From UBA4416 sp964543545 (lineage in GTDB: Bacteria > Bacteroidota > Bacteroidia > B-17B0 > Aurantibacillaceae), in assembly GCA_964543545.1 (NCBI GenBank), contig CAZIYT010000009.1, forward strand, positions 1 to 64,000: a DNA stretch of 64,000 nucleotides, in the 5' to 3' direction. Position 1 is the first letter of the stretch. Every line of letters begins with the position of its first letter. Position numbers and translations under genes: made by a program. Of this stretch, positions 33,950 through 41,826 are shown one piece after another. The notes below the pieces were generated by a model. That model made no database searches, had not been told where the DNA came from, and saw nothing but the letters and a program-made list of their open reading frames with translations.

Positions 33950-34108
33950 TTTTTTGTAGCTCGTCGCTTCTTTAAAAAAATAGAGCAGGTATATGTTACA
34001 GGTGCGATATGGTCTAATTCGGTAAATAGAAATAATCTGTGAAAAATTAACGAATAAATTTTTAGAGAATAATATTATTCCTTATATTTCCCGAAAAATA
34101 TACAGGTT

Positions 34109-35179
34109 ATGTCGACAAAAACTAAAGCTTCATCAAAAAATAAGAAAGCTGCACCTAAAAAACCGGTTAAGAAAATTGCCCCGAAAAACCGCGATAAAAA
34201 GGCTGTAGCGAAGAAGAAAGTAGTGAAAGCGTCGAAACCTGTTGCTGCAAAAAAAGCGGTAAAAAAAGTCGTGAAGAAAGCGGCTGTCAAAGCACCGGTA
34301 AAAAAAGTAGTAAAGGCTACGAAAAAAGCCGTAGCGAAAGTAGCCGTAAAAAAGGCATCGAAGCCGGTGGTAGCAGCTAAATCCGCTAAAAAGGCGGTGA
34401 AAAAGGCAGCGCCTAAAGCCCGCCCGGTAGCCGCAAAAAAAGCGGTGAAAAAGGTGGCAAAACCCCTGAAGAAAGCAGTAGCGAAGAAAGCGGCCGTCAA
34501 GAAGATCGTGGCGAAAGTGGCTGTAAAAAAGGCCGCGAAGCCTGTTAAGGCTATCAAAGCCAAAGCAGTTCCGGCAAAAAAAGCCATTAAACCCGTAGTT
34601 GTTAAAAAACAGGCAGTTAAGCCCGTTAAGATAGAGAAAGCACCGGTGGTAAAGGCCGAAAAGCCTGAAAAAGCGCCTGTAGCAAAACCTACCAAGCCGG
34701 CAGCATCCAAAGAAAAACCGGTGGTTAAAAAGTCCATTGTAGCACCGATCACCTTCCGCCAGGAAGATCCGGGTCCTACAAAATTCATCAAAGAGCCGAA
34801 TGGCAAATTTGAGATGGAGTTTGTGATCAGGGCATCGGAAGACATGGTGTTTGAATTTGTAAGTACAGAAAGTGGCCTCTCCGAGTGGTTTTGCGACGAC
34901 GTCACCATCCGTAATGGTATATTTACCTTCATCTGGGATGGGCAGGAGCAGCAGGCCAAGCTGGTAAAGGAGCTTCCTCCTTCTTACATTCGCTACCAGT
35001 GGATGGACAAGAACGACGGCAGTTATTTTGAGTTCAAGACCCAAAAAGATGAGCTGACAAACGACATCTCCCTCATCATCACCGACTTTGCCTCCGATAA
35101 ATCCGATGAAGACTCTGCACGCCTTTTATGGAACAGCCAGGTCGATAAATTACTTCACGTGCTGGGCTCCTTCTTTTAA
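34109..35179 (+). CDS. Histone-H1-like Lys/Ala-rich tail fused to START-like domain
   Basis: A 356-residue two-part protein. Residues 1 to about 212 consist almost only of K, A, V and P in H1/HctB-style units (KKAVKKV, AAKKAVKK, KPVKK), without hydrophobic core or signal peptide. Residues about 230-356 form a START-like domain known from Bacteroidetes (GKFEMEFVIRASEDMVFEFV, SGLSEWFCDD, FTFIWDGQEQQAKLV, ARLLWNSQVDKLLHVLGSFF). The usual protein of this family consists of the START-like part alone. The tail is expected to bind DNA or RNA nonspecifically. ATG 34109 is the only start that fits; a near-consensus -7 box (TATATTTC, 34083-34090) is very close. A sigma factor gene follows after 145 bases with its own promoter. 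Confidence 0.88.
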   Translation: MSTKTKASSKNKKAAPKKPVKKIAPKNRDKKAVAKKKVVKASKPVAAKKAVKKVVKKAAVKAPVKKVVKATKKAVAKVAVKKASKPVVAAKSAKKAVKKAAPKARPVAAKKAVKKVAKPLKKAVAKKAAVKKIVAKVAVKKAAKPVKAIKAKAVPAKKAIKPVVVKKQAVKPVKIEKAPVVKAEKPEKAPVAKPTKPAASKEKPVVKKSIVAPITFRQEDPGPTKFIKEPNGKFEMEFVIRASEDMVFEFVSTESGLSEWFCDDVTIRNGIFTFIWDGQEQQAKLVKELPPSYIRYQWMDKNDGSYFEFKTQKDELTNDISLIITDFASDKSDEDSARLLWNSQVDKLLHVLGSFF

Positions 35180-35232
35180 TAACTGAATGCCTACTTTCGC
35201 CCAAATTAACAAGCTGGTGGCGGCTTTTGACT

Positions 35233-35240
35233 TATATTTG
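35233..35240 (+). promoter_or_regulatory. -7 promoter box for the sigma factor gene
   Basis: TATATTTG, perfect TAnnTTTG, 85 bases before the start codon at 35325. No good -33 box at the normal spacing. Confidence 0.45.
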
Positions 35241-35324
35241 TAATAGTAACTCCTTAAAAACATTAAACGCATAGATAGACTTCTACTTAATTTTTTTTCT
35301 TAGTAAAATCTAATTTGTAGTTTA

Positions 35325-35921
35325 ATGTATATGCAGTTTTTATCTGACAACGAGCTTGTGCAGCTTTACATGAAAGGGAACGAGGAGTGCCTTTCAATCC
35401 TGATCAAACGCCACAAACGCCGTATTTTCTCTTACATTTACCTGATCACACGCAACAAGGAGCTTTCCGAGGATGTATTCCAGGAAACGTTTTTTAAAGT
35501 GATCCAGACCCTCAAAAGGCAGCAATACAACGAAGAGGGCAAGTTTCTGCCCTGGCTGCTCAGGATCTCCAAAAACCTGATTATTGATCATTACCGCAAG
35601 GCCAAAAAGATGCCAGGCGTATCCTGTGTGGTAAATGATGAAGGTGAGGAAACCAGCATCTTCGATATTATCCCGGAGCAGCACCACGCGAAGGATACAG
35701 CGGAGGCGAAACAGTTTAAGGAAATGATCCGCCACCTGGTGAGCGATCTTCCTTCCGATCAGCGCGAAGTGGTGATTATGCGCATGTATTACGACATGAG
35801 CTTTAAAGAGATCTCCGAATTTACCAATGTGTCCATTAATACCTCTTTAGGAAGAATGCGCTATGCTTTGCTCAACCTGAAGAAGATGCTGGAGCACCGG
35901 AAGACGGAAATCTTCATCTAG
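35325..35921 (+). CDS. RNA polymerase sigma factor, sigma-70 ECF family
   Basis: A 198-residue sigma factor. Region 2 is NEECLSILIKRHKRRIFSYIYLITRNKELSEDVFQETFFKVIQTL...FLPWLLRISKNLIIDHYRKAKK. Region 4 is LPSDQREVVIMRMYYDMSFKEISEFTNVSINTSLGRMRYALLNLKKML. The length is normal for ECF factors. ATG 35331 (MQFLSDNE) is an equally good start two codons in. No anti-sigma gene is adjacent, so it may be one of the free-standing Bacteroidetes ECF-like factors. It ends in a strong terminator. Confidence 0.94.
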   Translation: MYMQFLSDNELVQLYMKGNEECLSILIKRHKRRIFSYIYLITRNKELSEDVFQETFFKVIQTLKRQQYNEEGKFLPWLLRISKNLIIDHYRKAKKMPGVSCVVNDEGEETSIFDIIPEQHHAKDTAEAKQFKEMIRHLVSDLPSDQREVVIMRMYYDMSFKEISEFTNVSINTSLGRMRYALLNLKKMLEHRKTEIFI

Positions 35922-35954
35922 GCAGCGACAGAAAATTTGAGATTTTTGTTTGTT

Positions 35955-35994
35955 AAAAAAAGCCTCTCTGACATGTTTCGGAGAGGCTTTTTTT
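35955..35994 (+). terminator. Rho-independent terminator after the sigma factor gene
   Basis: AAAAAAAGCCTCTC (35955-35968) pairs with GAGAGGCTTTTTTT (35981-35994), loop of 12 bases, T-rich end. The rest of the 35922-36231 spacer is AT-rich and contains the promoter of the PKD lipoprotein. Confidence 0.92.
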
Positions 35995-36199
35995 GATATT
36001 TAGAACCATTCTACTTAATAGTGATTTTTGCGAAAAAACAGCATTTACTAAATGAAACCACGTTTTGGCTCAGTTGGACCTTTAATCTGTTCAGTTTGGT
36101 AAATTTATAGATAAAAGCATGCCATACTCATTTATAGTGATTTTTAAATTTTGATAACATTCCTTAACAAAAAGGAGTGGTTTTACCAAAAAACTTTGC

Positions 36200-36207
36200 T
36201 ACTTTTG
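36200..36207 (+). promoter_or_regulatory. -7 promoter box for the PKD lipoprotein gene
   Basis: TACTTTTG, perfect TAnnTTTG, 25 bases before the ATG, in a very AT-rich region. The leader has the run CTTAAAAAATG next to the start codon, the A-rich type of initiation site used by strongly expressed genes in this phylum. Confidence 0.65.
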
Positions 36208-36231
36208 CGCCATAATTCTAAACCTTAAAAA

Positions 36232-37323
36232 ATGAAAAAACAAATTTCTAAAGTCGTTGCAGCTCTTGCAGTTGGAACATTATTATTCACAGGTTGTAAA
36301 AAACCTGCAGCTAGCTTTACTTCAGATAAAACTGCAGTTAAAGTTGGAGAAGCAGTTAACTTCACAAACACTTCTGAAGGTGACGCAAAAGCAATGTGGG
36401 ATTTTGGTGATGGTACTCAGTTAGAGTCTAACCAAAACATGGTTTCTCACACTTACGCTAAAAAAGGTACTTACAACGTAACTTTAACAGCTGCTAAGAA
36501 AAACGGTAAAAAACCTTCTGACGCTCCTGCAATCCAGATCACTGTATCTGACAAAGGAACTGCAGCTATGTTCACATCAAAAACAACTGTTCAGGCAGGT
36601 GAGATCGTATCTTTCAACTCAACTTCTGTTGATGCTGACGAATACACTTGGGATTTCGGCGACGGTGTTCAAACTAACCTGACTCAGCCAGTTAGCCCGG
36701 TTCAAACTCACGTTTACAACCAAAACGGTACTTATGTAGTTAGCTTAACTGCTTTCTCTCAAAACCGTGGTGTATCCAGCACTTACACTTCTACTATTAC
36801 TGTAGTAGGTGGTACAGGTGACAATATGGTAATGGCTATGTTAGCTGGTCAGTGGAAACTGAGCAGCCACGTATTAGTGCACACGTTCAACGGTACTCCG
36901 GTTGCAACTTGCCCTAACATCGGTAACCTGCCATACTCTACAACTACTTTCTCTACCAGCGCTAAAATCGAAGTTAGGCCTTCTGCTTCAGGTGCTGGTG
37001 TGATCAACACTTACGATGGTAACGGTAACGTTAAATCTAACGGTTCTTACGCTATTAAAAACGCTGGTCAATTATCTACCTGGACTCACCCAACTTTACA
37101 AGCTGACGGTACTGGTACTTTAATCCTGAACTCTGGTGTTAGCCCAATCGCTGGTAACAACTCTTGGACTATCACAACGTTAAATGCTACTACTTTAGTA
37201 TTGACTTATAACTACACAGACACTAACAAAACTGGTTTCAACGGTGCTACTTGTACTCCGGCTAACCAAAACGTTACTGGTACTGAAGTTATCGTTGAAA
37301 CTGTTACTTACACTAAACTGTAA
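36232..37323 (+). CDS. PKD-domain lipoprotein, probably highly expressed
   Basis: A 363-residue lipoprotein. The signal MKKQISKVVAALAVGTLLFTGC gives Cys22 as lipid anchor. Two PKD domains follow (residues about 26-105 and 110-195), each with W/YTWDFGDG and the closing GTY.V.LTA. The last 160 residues start MAMLAGQWKLSSHVLVH, resembling a lipocalin-like domain. Codon choice differs sharply from neighbours: GCT, ACT, TCT, GTT, GGT, AAC, TAC, TTC and AAA dominate, the narrow set typical of very abundant proteins. It has a strong promoter and a perfect terminator of its own. A structural or adhesive surface role is likely, but no function can be named. Confidence 0.88.
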   Translation: MKKQISKVVAALAVGTLLFTGCKKPAASFTSDKTAVKVGEAVNFTNTSEGDAKAMWDFGDGTQLESNQNMVSHTYAKKGTYNVTLTAAKKNGKKPSDAPAIQITVSDKGTAAMFTSKTTVQAGEIVSFNSTSVDADEYTWDFGDGVQTNLTQPVSPVQTHVYNQNGTYVVSLTAFSQNRGVSSTYTSTITVVGGTGDNMVMAMLAGQWKLSSHVLVHTFNGTPVATCPNIGNLPYSTTTFSTSAKIEVRPSASGAGVINTYDGNGNVKSNGSYAIKNAGQLSTWTHPTLQADGTGTLILNSGVSPIAGNNSWTITTLNATTLVLTYNYTDTNKTGFNGATCTPANQNVTGTEVIVETVTYTKL

Positions 37324-37357
37324 TAACACGCTCTTTCAATTAACTGAAAGTAAACTA

Positions 37358-37394
37358 AAAAATCCCTCATCACAGCTTGTGGTGAGGGATTTTT
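37358..37394 (+). terminator. Rho-independent terminator after the PKD lipoprotein gene
   Basis: AAAAATCCCTCATCACA (37358-37374) pairs with TGTGGTGAGGGATTTTT (37378-37394), one T-G pair, 3-base loop. T-rich sequence follows. The remaining spacer to 37604 shows nothing recognisable. Confidence 0.92.
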
Positions 37395-37604
37395 CTTTTA
37401 GAGAATAAAGCATTTATCTGCTAAAGGAGAGAGAGCAATGCAGGTTTCATGAATGGGTAGTGAATGGGCAGGATCCTTGTGGCTGTGCCCTATAGCCTCC
37501 GAAACAGGCCTTGTATAAGCAATAAAAATCAATGGCAGGAGGAACAGCCTTGCAGGAAATGAAGGCAAGGGCAATGTTATTTTTGTAAATGACAGGATAA
37601 GGCC

Positions 37605-38159
37605 TTAGCCCTTAATCACCCGTTCTTTGATCCGTTGGGCGGGATTTCCCTGGTAGATGCTCCAGGGCAGTAAATTGGAGGTGGCAATGCTGCCTACCGT
37701 GAGGACGGCATGGCTTCCTACTTTCACGCCGGGGCATACTACGCATTTCGCACCGATCCAGGCGCCTTCTTCCACGGTAATATTGCCAACCAGCAGGTCG
37801 AACGCCACTTTCTTGTAATGGTGGTTGCCGCAAAGCAGCATAGCCCCCTGCGATACACAGGAATTGTCGTTCAGGATCACGAAGCCCAGGTTGTCGATCC
37901 ACACTTTTTCTCCGATCCACACATAGTCTCCGATCTTTAGGTTCCAGGGATATTTGATGTTCACAAAAGGCTTGATCACTACGCCTTTGCCCACACGGGC
38001 ACCAAAAAGACGCAGGAAGGAGACCTTTACCGAATTCAGGGGGAAGGCAGAATTAAAGAAAGCCGCATTCACCATATACCAGCAGAGGCGTTTGGCAGGA
38101 TTGCCGCCCTTCTTGTACCAGCTGTTATTGAATTTCGACAGGTCTGTTTTCAGTTGCAT
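37605..38159 (-). CDS. WcaF-family hexapeptide acetyltransferase
   Basis: A 184-residue left-handed beta-helix acyltransferase. It opens DLSKFNNSWYKKGGNPAKRLCWYMVNAAFFNSAFPLNSVKVSFLRLFGARVGKGVVIKPFVNIKYPWNLKIGDYVWIGEKVWIDN, the WcaF-type pattern, then hexapeptide turns with the catalytic-type His (LLCGNHHYKK) and GAWIGAKCVVCPGVKVG. These enzymes O-acetylate sugars of exopolysaccharides. No glycosyltransferase is next to it here. It follows the 135-residue membrane protein gene by 3 bases. Confidence 0.9.
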   Translation of the reverse strand: MQLKTDLSKFNNSWYKKGGNPAKRLCWYMVNAAFFNSAFPLNSVKVSFLRLFGARVGKGVVIKPFVNIKYPWNLKIGDYVWIGEKVWIDNLGFVILNDNSCVSQGAMLLCGNHHYKKVAFDLLVGNITVEEGAWIGAKCVVCPGVKVGSHAVLTVGSIATSNLLPWSIYQGNPAQRIKERVIKG

Positions 38160-38162
38160 GGC

Positions 38163-38570
38163 TTAACGGATACTATCGCATGAACAACCCGGAATAGCCG
38201 GTTGTAATTTAAGATCATTGATAAAGGTCACCGTATCTTTATCCTCTACTAAAAGCTCGTAACGCGTAGTCATTCCTTTTTTGGATTGTAAATAGTAAAG
38301 ACCATAAGGCTTTTTATGCACATCGCTCAGGTCGTAATTCACTTCCATGTCGCGGAGGGTAACCTTAAAGCCGTTCTCTGTTAATACGAGGCACTTTAAT
38401 TTGCATTTGGCCTTCTCGCCCAGCAAGAGCTGCTGGTGGCTTAATTCAAGCATCTTGAGCTCATTGGGACTGGTACAGCCTTTTTTATTCAGGATCATGA
38501 TGAGGATGATCGAGCCGGGAATAAAGCCGATCAGGAAAAAGCGAAAACGTTGCCAGAAATTCATATGCAA
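38163..38570 (-). CDS. Single-pass membrane protein of unknown function
   Basis: A 135-residue protein. The N-terminus MHMNFWQRFRFFLIGFIPGSIILIMIL is one membrane helix preceded by Arg, so the rest faces the periplasm. The outer part has pattern LLGEKAKCKLKCLVLTENGFKVTLRDMEVNYDLSDVHKKPYGLYYL and RYELLVEDKDTVTFINDLKL, and ends with CSCDSIR. I cannot name the family. ATG 38564 (MNFWQ) is the other possible start. It is cotranscribed with the WcaF-like gene from the promoter at 38618. Confidence 0.75.
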   Translation of the reverse strand: MHMNFWQRFRFFLIGFIPGSIILIMILNKKGCTSPNELKMLELSHQQLLLGEKAKCKLKCLVLTENGFKVTLRDMEVNYDLSDVHKKPYGLYYLQSKKGMTTRYELLVEDKDTVTFINDLKLQPAIPGCSCDSIR

Positions 38571-38617
38571 TTATAGAGTTATTGATTTATAGAATTGGAG
38601 AATGAGAATTTTTGCCG

Positions 38618-38651
38618 CAAAGTTAAAGAATTAGTCATTGCATAAGTCAAA
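38618..38651 (-). promoter_or_regulatory. Promoter for the membrane protein / acetyltransferase pair
   Basis: On the minus strand TTTG (38651-38648), 22 bases, then TAACTTTG (38625-38618): a full -33/-7 pair of the Bacteroidetes type, about 48 bases before the start codon. Confidence 0.6.
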
Positions 38652-38787
38652 GACCTGTATTTAATTCACGCAATCTTGATTCACTAATCCTACAACTCTC
38701 CAAATCACAAATTGTTCATTCACCAAATCTGAAAACTCCAAATCAACCTTAACTCTTCCACTCATTAAATTGACAACTCTCCAACTA

Positions 38788-40011
38788 TTACATAGCAGCC
38801 ATGAGCAGGTTAATGTCCTTGAAGGGAAGATTAAAGGATTCGCCCAGGAACTGGTTTGTCAGAATGCCGTTATACATGTACACACCTGTGCGCACGCCCA
38901 CGTCCTTGCGTACCAGGCTGTCGAAGCCGCCTTCGTCGCCCATCGAAATGAGGATCTGCTGGAAAATATTACTGAAGGCATAAGAGGCCGTGCGGGCTAC
39001 GCGCGACGGAATATTGGGGACGCAATAGTGTACCACGCCGTGTTTGCGGAACACAGGCCGCGTGTGGTTCGTTACCTCCGAGGTTTCGAACACGCCTCCC
39101 TGGTCGATGCTCACATCGATGATCACAGAGCCCGTTTTCATTTCGGCCACCATATTTTCAGAAACGATGCAGGGCGTTCTTCCCTTTTGCGCACGCAGGG
39201 CGCCAATAGCCACATCGGCCGATTTTAAATGCTTTTCGAGGACTTTAGGCACGATCACCGAGGTGAAAATGCGTGTTCCCAGTTGGTTTTGCAGGCGGCG
39301 TAAGCGCGAGGTGGAGTTATCGAAGACCTTCACGGTAGCGCCTAGTCCCAGCGCTGCCCTGGCGGCGAATTCGCCCACCGTGCCTGCTCCGATGATTACC
39401 ACTTCGGTTGGTGAGATCCCGCTGATCCCGCCGAGGATAGCGCCCACGCCATTGTTGGCGTTGCTCAGCAGCTCGGCAGCCACAAGGATGGACGTGCCTC
39501 CGGCAATCTCTCCCATGGCCCTGATCACGGGGTAAATGCCCGCGTCGTCGGTAATGAGATCGAATGCTACACAGTTCAGTTTTTTGGCGATCAGTTTTTT
39601 TAGAAAATCTTCGGGTTGTACCGTCAGCTGTAATGCAGAAAACAGGGTTTGCTTGGTTTGCATCAGCTCAATTTCTTCGAGTGTTGGCGGGGCGATCTTT
39701 AAAATAATATCCGCTTTAAAGACATCCTGCGCCGAATACACAATTTCTGCACCCGCTTCGCTGTAATCCGTATCCTCGAAGTGTGCTGCCGATCCGGCAC
39801 CTGCTTCGATCACAATGCGGTGCCCATGATTGGTAAGCAGCGCCACCGCGTCCGGAACCAAAGGCACCCGGTTTTCCTGGTAAGCCATTTCCTTAGGAAT
39901 GCCAATGTATAATTTCCCTTTTTTCCGGGCCACCTCAAGCATTTCTTCCTGTGGAGCATAGCCACCTTTGGTGAGGGAAAATAAAACGTCTTTTGTCATT
40001 ACCATAGTCAT
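38788..40011 (-). CDS. ald: Alanine dehydrogenase
   Basis: A 407-residue NAD-dependent enzyme that interconverts L-alanine and pyruvate plus ammonia. Family features are IGIPKEMAYQENRVPLVPDAVALLTNHGHRIVIEAGAG, the Lys/His substrate-binding segment in DIILKIAPPT and LFSALQLT, GEIAGGTSILVAAELLSN, the nucleotide-binding loop VVIIGAGTVGEFAARAALGLGATVKVFDNS and VPNIPSRVARTASYAFSN. It is the last gene of the fabD operon, 6 bases after a putative outer-membrane protein gene. It belongs to the Bacteroidetes type, with a longer N-terminus than Bacillus Ald. The pyridine nucleotide transhydrogenase alpha subunit is similar but longer. Confidence 0.92.
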   Translation of the reverse strand: MTMVMTKDVLFSLTKGGYAPQEEMLEVARKKGKLYIGIPKEMAYQENRVPLVPDAVALLTNHGHRIVIEAGAGSAAHFEDTDYSEAGAEIVYSAQDVFKADIILKIAPPTLEEIELMQTKQTLFSALQLTVQPEDFLKKLIAKKLNCVAFDLITDDAGIYPVIRAMGEIAGGTSILVAAELLSNANNGVGAILGGISGISPTEVVIIGAGTVGEFAARAALGLGATVKVFDNSTSRLRRLQNQLGTRIFTSVIVPKVLEKHLKSADVAIGALRAQKGRTPCIVSENMVAEMKTGSVIIDVSIDQGGVFETSEVTNHTRPVFRKHGVVHYCVPNIPSRVARTASYAFSNIFQQILISMGDEGGFDSLVRKDVGVRTGVYMYNGILTNQFLGESFNLPFKDINLLMAAM

Positions 40012-40017
40012 GAGTCT

Positions 40018-40728
40018 TTAGTATCCGCTTCCGTGAAAGCGTGGTGCATTACAATTGTCTAGTTTCTTTTCGGGCCTGTAGATCACACCTACGCGCAACT
40101 CCCAGGTCCGGTTGTTGAAGGCGATGTTGCCGATCTGTTTGTTGATCAGGTCCGGGTTATAGTGCAGCTCCACGAAAGGCTTGAATTTGCTGTAAGTCAC
40201 AAACTCATAGCCAAGCGCTACATCCGGGCTCACATTAATTTTTGGCAGGGCGCCAACCACGGTTGGATAAATGCCGATGGAGCGCTGCAAATTGTATTCG
40301 ATTCGCCCGCCGAGCATGATGTAGGGCGTGCCGCGGTAGCCTTCATTGAAAAAGATCTTCGCAAAGTTGTTCCACTGGATGTACGACAGCGCATTGGCGG
40401 TTGCCGGGCCACGCTCGTCGGTAAAAGGCGAGAGGAAAGGATGCTCCACCGCTCCCTTATTACAATACTCGATCTCCGTTTGCCAGCGGACGTGGTCGTA
40501 CTTCAGGAATTCGCCCAGGATTCCCACGCTCCAGCTCACATACTCCCTCGACTTATGCGAAGGCGACGGAAATTTATGGGCATAGGAACTGTCGATGGCA
40601 GAGGTATTGATATAACGGTGTCTTGACGATGTCACGCCAACGAACAAACCGATACCCCTTACGAATTGAGCATGCACTTCCATCGAGAAGTACAGGAACA
40701 TGGAAAGAGCGATGATCTTTTTCAGCAT
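40018..40728 (-). CDS. Putative small outer-membrane beta-barrel protein
   Basis: A 236-residue exported protein with signal peptide MLKKIIALSMFLYFSMEVHA. The mature part alternates aromatic and polar residues with turns (GIGLFVGVTSSRHRYIN, WQTEIEYCNKG, PYIMLGGRIEYNLQ, VALGYEFVTYSKFKPFVELHYNPDL, WELRVGVIYRP), like an eight-stranded porin-type barrel. I do not recognise a named family. It lies between fabD (4 bases) and ald (6 bases), so it is cotranscribed with two metabolic genes. Confidence 0.72.
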   Translation of the reverse strand: MLKKIIALSMFLYFSMEVHAQFVRGIGLFVGVTSSRHRYINTSAIDSSYAHKFPSPSHKSREYVSWSVGILGEFLKYDHVRWQTEIEYCNKGAVEHPFLSPFTDERGPATANALSYIQWNNFAKIFFNEGYRGTPYIMLGGRIEYNLQRSIGIYPTVVGALPKINVSPDVALGYEFVTYSKFKPFVELHYNPDLINKQIGNIAFNNRTWELRVGVIYRPEKKLDNCNAPRFHGSGY

Positions 40729-40732
40729 AATA

Positions 40733-41638
40733 TTAAGCGCTTGTGGTTTCTATTGTTGTATCGGGGGCAACGGTTGATGCCACCTTTTTTACCAGGCCCT
40801 GCAATACTTTCCCCGGGCCTACCTCTGTAAAGTGTGTGGCGCCGTCGGCAATCATCCGGGCTATGGTTTGTGTCCATTTTACCGGTGCCGTCAGCTGCGA
40901 CACCAGGTTTTTTTTGATCTCGTCGGGGTTGGAAACAGCGCTGGCTGTTACGTTCTGGTACACCGGGCAGATCGGTTGGTTGAAGGTCGTGGCGTTGATA
41001 GCCGCTTCGAGCTCAACCCGGGCAGGCTCCATCAGGGGGGAGTGGAAAGCCCCGCCAACCGGCAATACCAGGGCACGTTTGGCACCCGCTGCTTTCATTC
41101 TTTCGCAGGCAATGTTAATTCCTTCGATCGATCCCGAAATCACCAGCTGACCCGGGCAGTTATAGTTGGCAGCAACCACCACGTGGCCGCTGTCGCTGAT
41201 CTCTTTACAAATGTTTTCAATCACAGCATCATCCAGGTTTAATACCGCTGCCATGGTGGATGGATTGATCTCGCAGGCCTTTTGCATGGCCTGGGCACGC
41301 TTCGACACCAGGGTCAGGGCACTTTCAAAGGTCAGCGTTTTATTGGCAACCAGGGCCGAAAATTCGCCCAGGGAATGGCCCGCTACCATATCGGGGCGGA
41401 ACGACTCTCCCAGGGTTGCGGCTAATATCACCGAATGCAGGAAAATAGCCGGTTGCGTCACTTTGGTTTGTTTTAATTCCTCATCGCTTCCCGAAAACAT
41501 CACATCTGTAATACGGAAGCCTAAAATATCGTTTGCCTGGTGAAACATCGTTTTAGCAAGTTCGGAATTGTCATAAAGGTCTTTGCCCATTCCTGAAAAC
41601 TGGGAGCCTTGTCCCGGGAATATAAAAGCGTTTTTCAT
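40733..41638 (-). CDS. fabD: Malonyl-CoA:ACP transacylase
   Basis: A 301-residue cytoplasmic enzyme that loads malonyl groups on ACP for fatty acid synthesis. Motifs are FIFPGQGSQFSGMGKDLY, TQPAIFLHSV, the nucleophile Ser89 in AGHSLGEFSAL, KRAQAMQKA for the Arg that binds malonate, VGGAFHSPLM with the catalytic His and GPGKVLQGLVKK. Length is standard. It is first of a three-gene operon ending in ald. An imperfect -7 box (TATATTTA) lies about 40 bases upstream. Confidence 0.96.
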   Translation of the reverse strand: MKNAFIFPGQGSQFSGMGKDLYDNSELAKTMFHQANDILGFRITDVMFSGSDEELKQTKVTQPAIFLHSVILAATLGESFRPDMVAGHSLGEFSALVANKTLTFESALTLVSKRAQAMQKACEINPSTMAAVLNLDDAVIENICKEISDSGHVVVAANYNCPGQLVISGSIEGINIACERMKAAGAKRALVLPVGGAFHSPLMEPARVELEAAINATTFNQPICPVYQNVTASAVSNPDEIKKNLVSQLTAPVKWTQTIARMIADGATHFTEVGPGKVLQGLVKKVASTVAPDTTIETTSA

Positions 41639-41826
41639 AAAGCTGATAGAAAGGTTTTGTATTTGTTTAAACCATAAATATAAGCAAAATCGCCCTGAAA
41701 ATTAAACACCGGAGCAATTAAGTAACTAACGAAGGGCTGTTAAAAGGAACATACGGCTATAATTCAAAAAAATGAAAAAGAAACAGGGAGATAAGCAGTG
41801 ATGGAAATGCCTTTTCAGAGCTTCAA

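Noticed and set aside
34075..35044. Long minus-strand reading frames (294 and 303 codons) opposite the KA-rich gene
   Set aside because: They are the antisense of AAA/GCA/GTA-rich repeats; the products are Phe/Thr- or Phe/Arg-rich low-complexity strings without signal or start context.
37395..37604. Possible small RNA between PKD lipoprotein and WcaF-like gene
   Set aside because: No promoter match with a paired terminator was seen; nothing supports it.
38571..38787. AT-rich spacer with recurring AACTCTCC and CCAAATC words, looking like a degenerate repeat
   Set aside because: Units are short and irregular with no fixed period; probably composition bias. Only the promoter at 38618 is kept.
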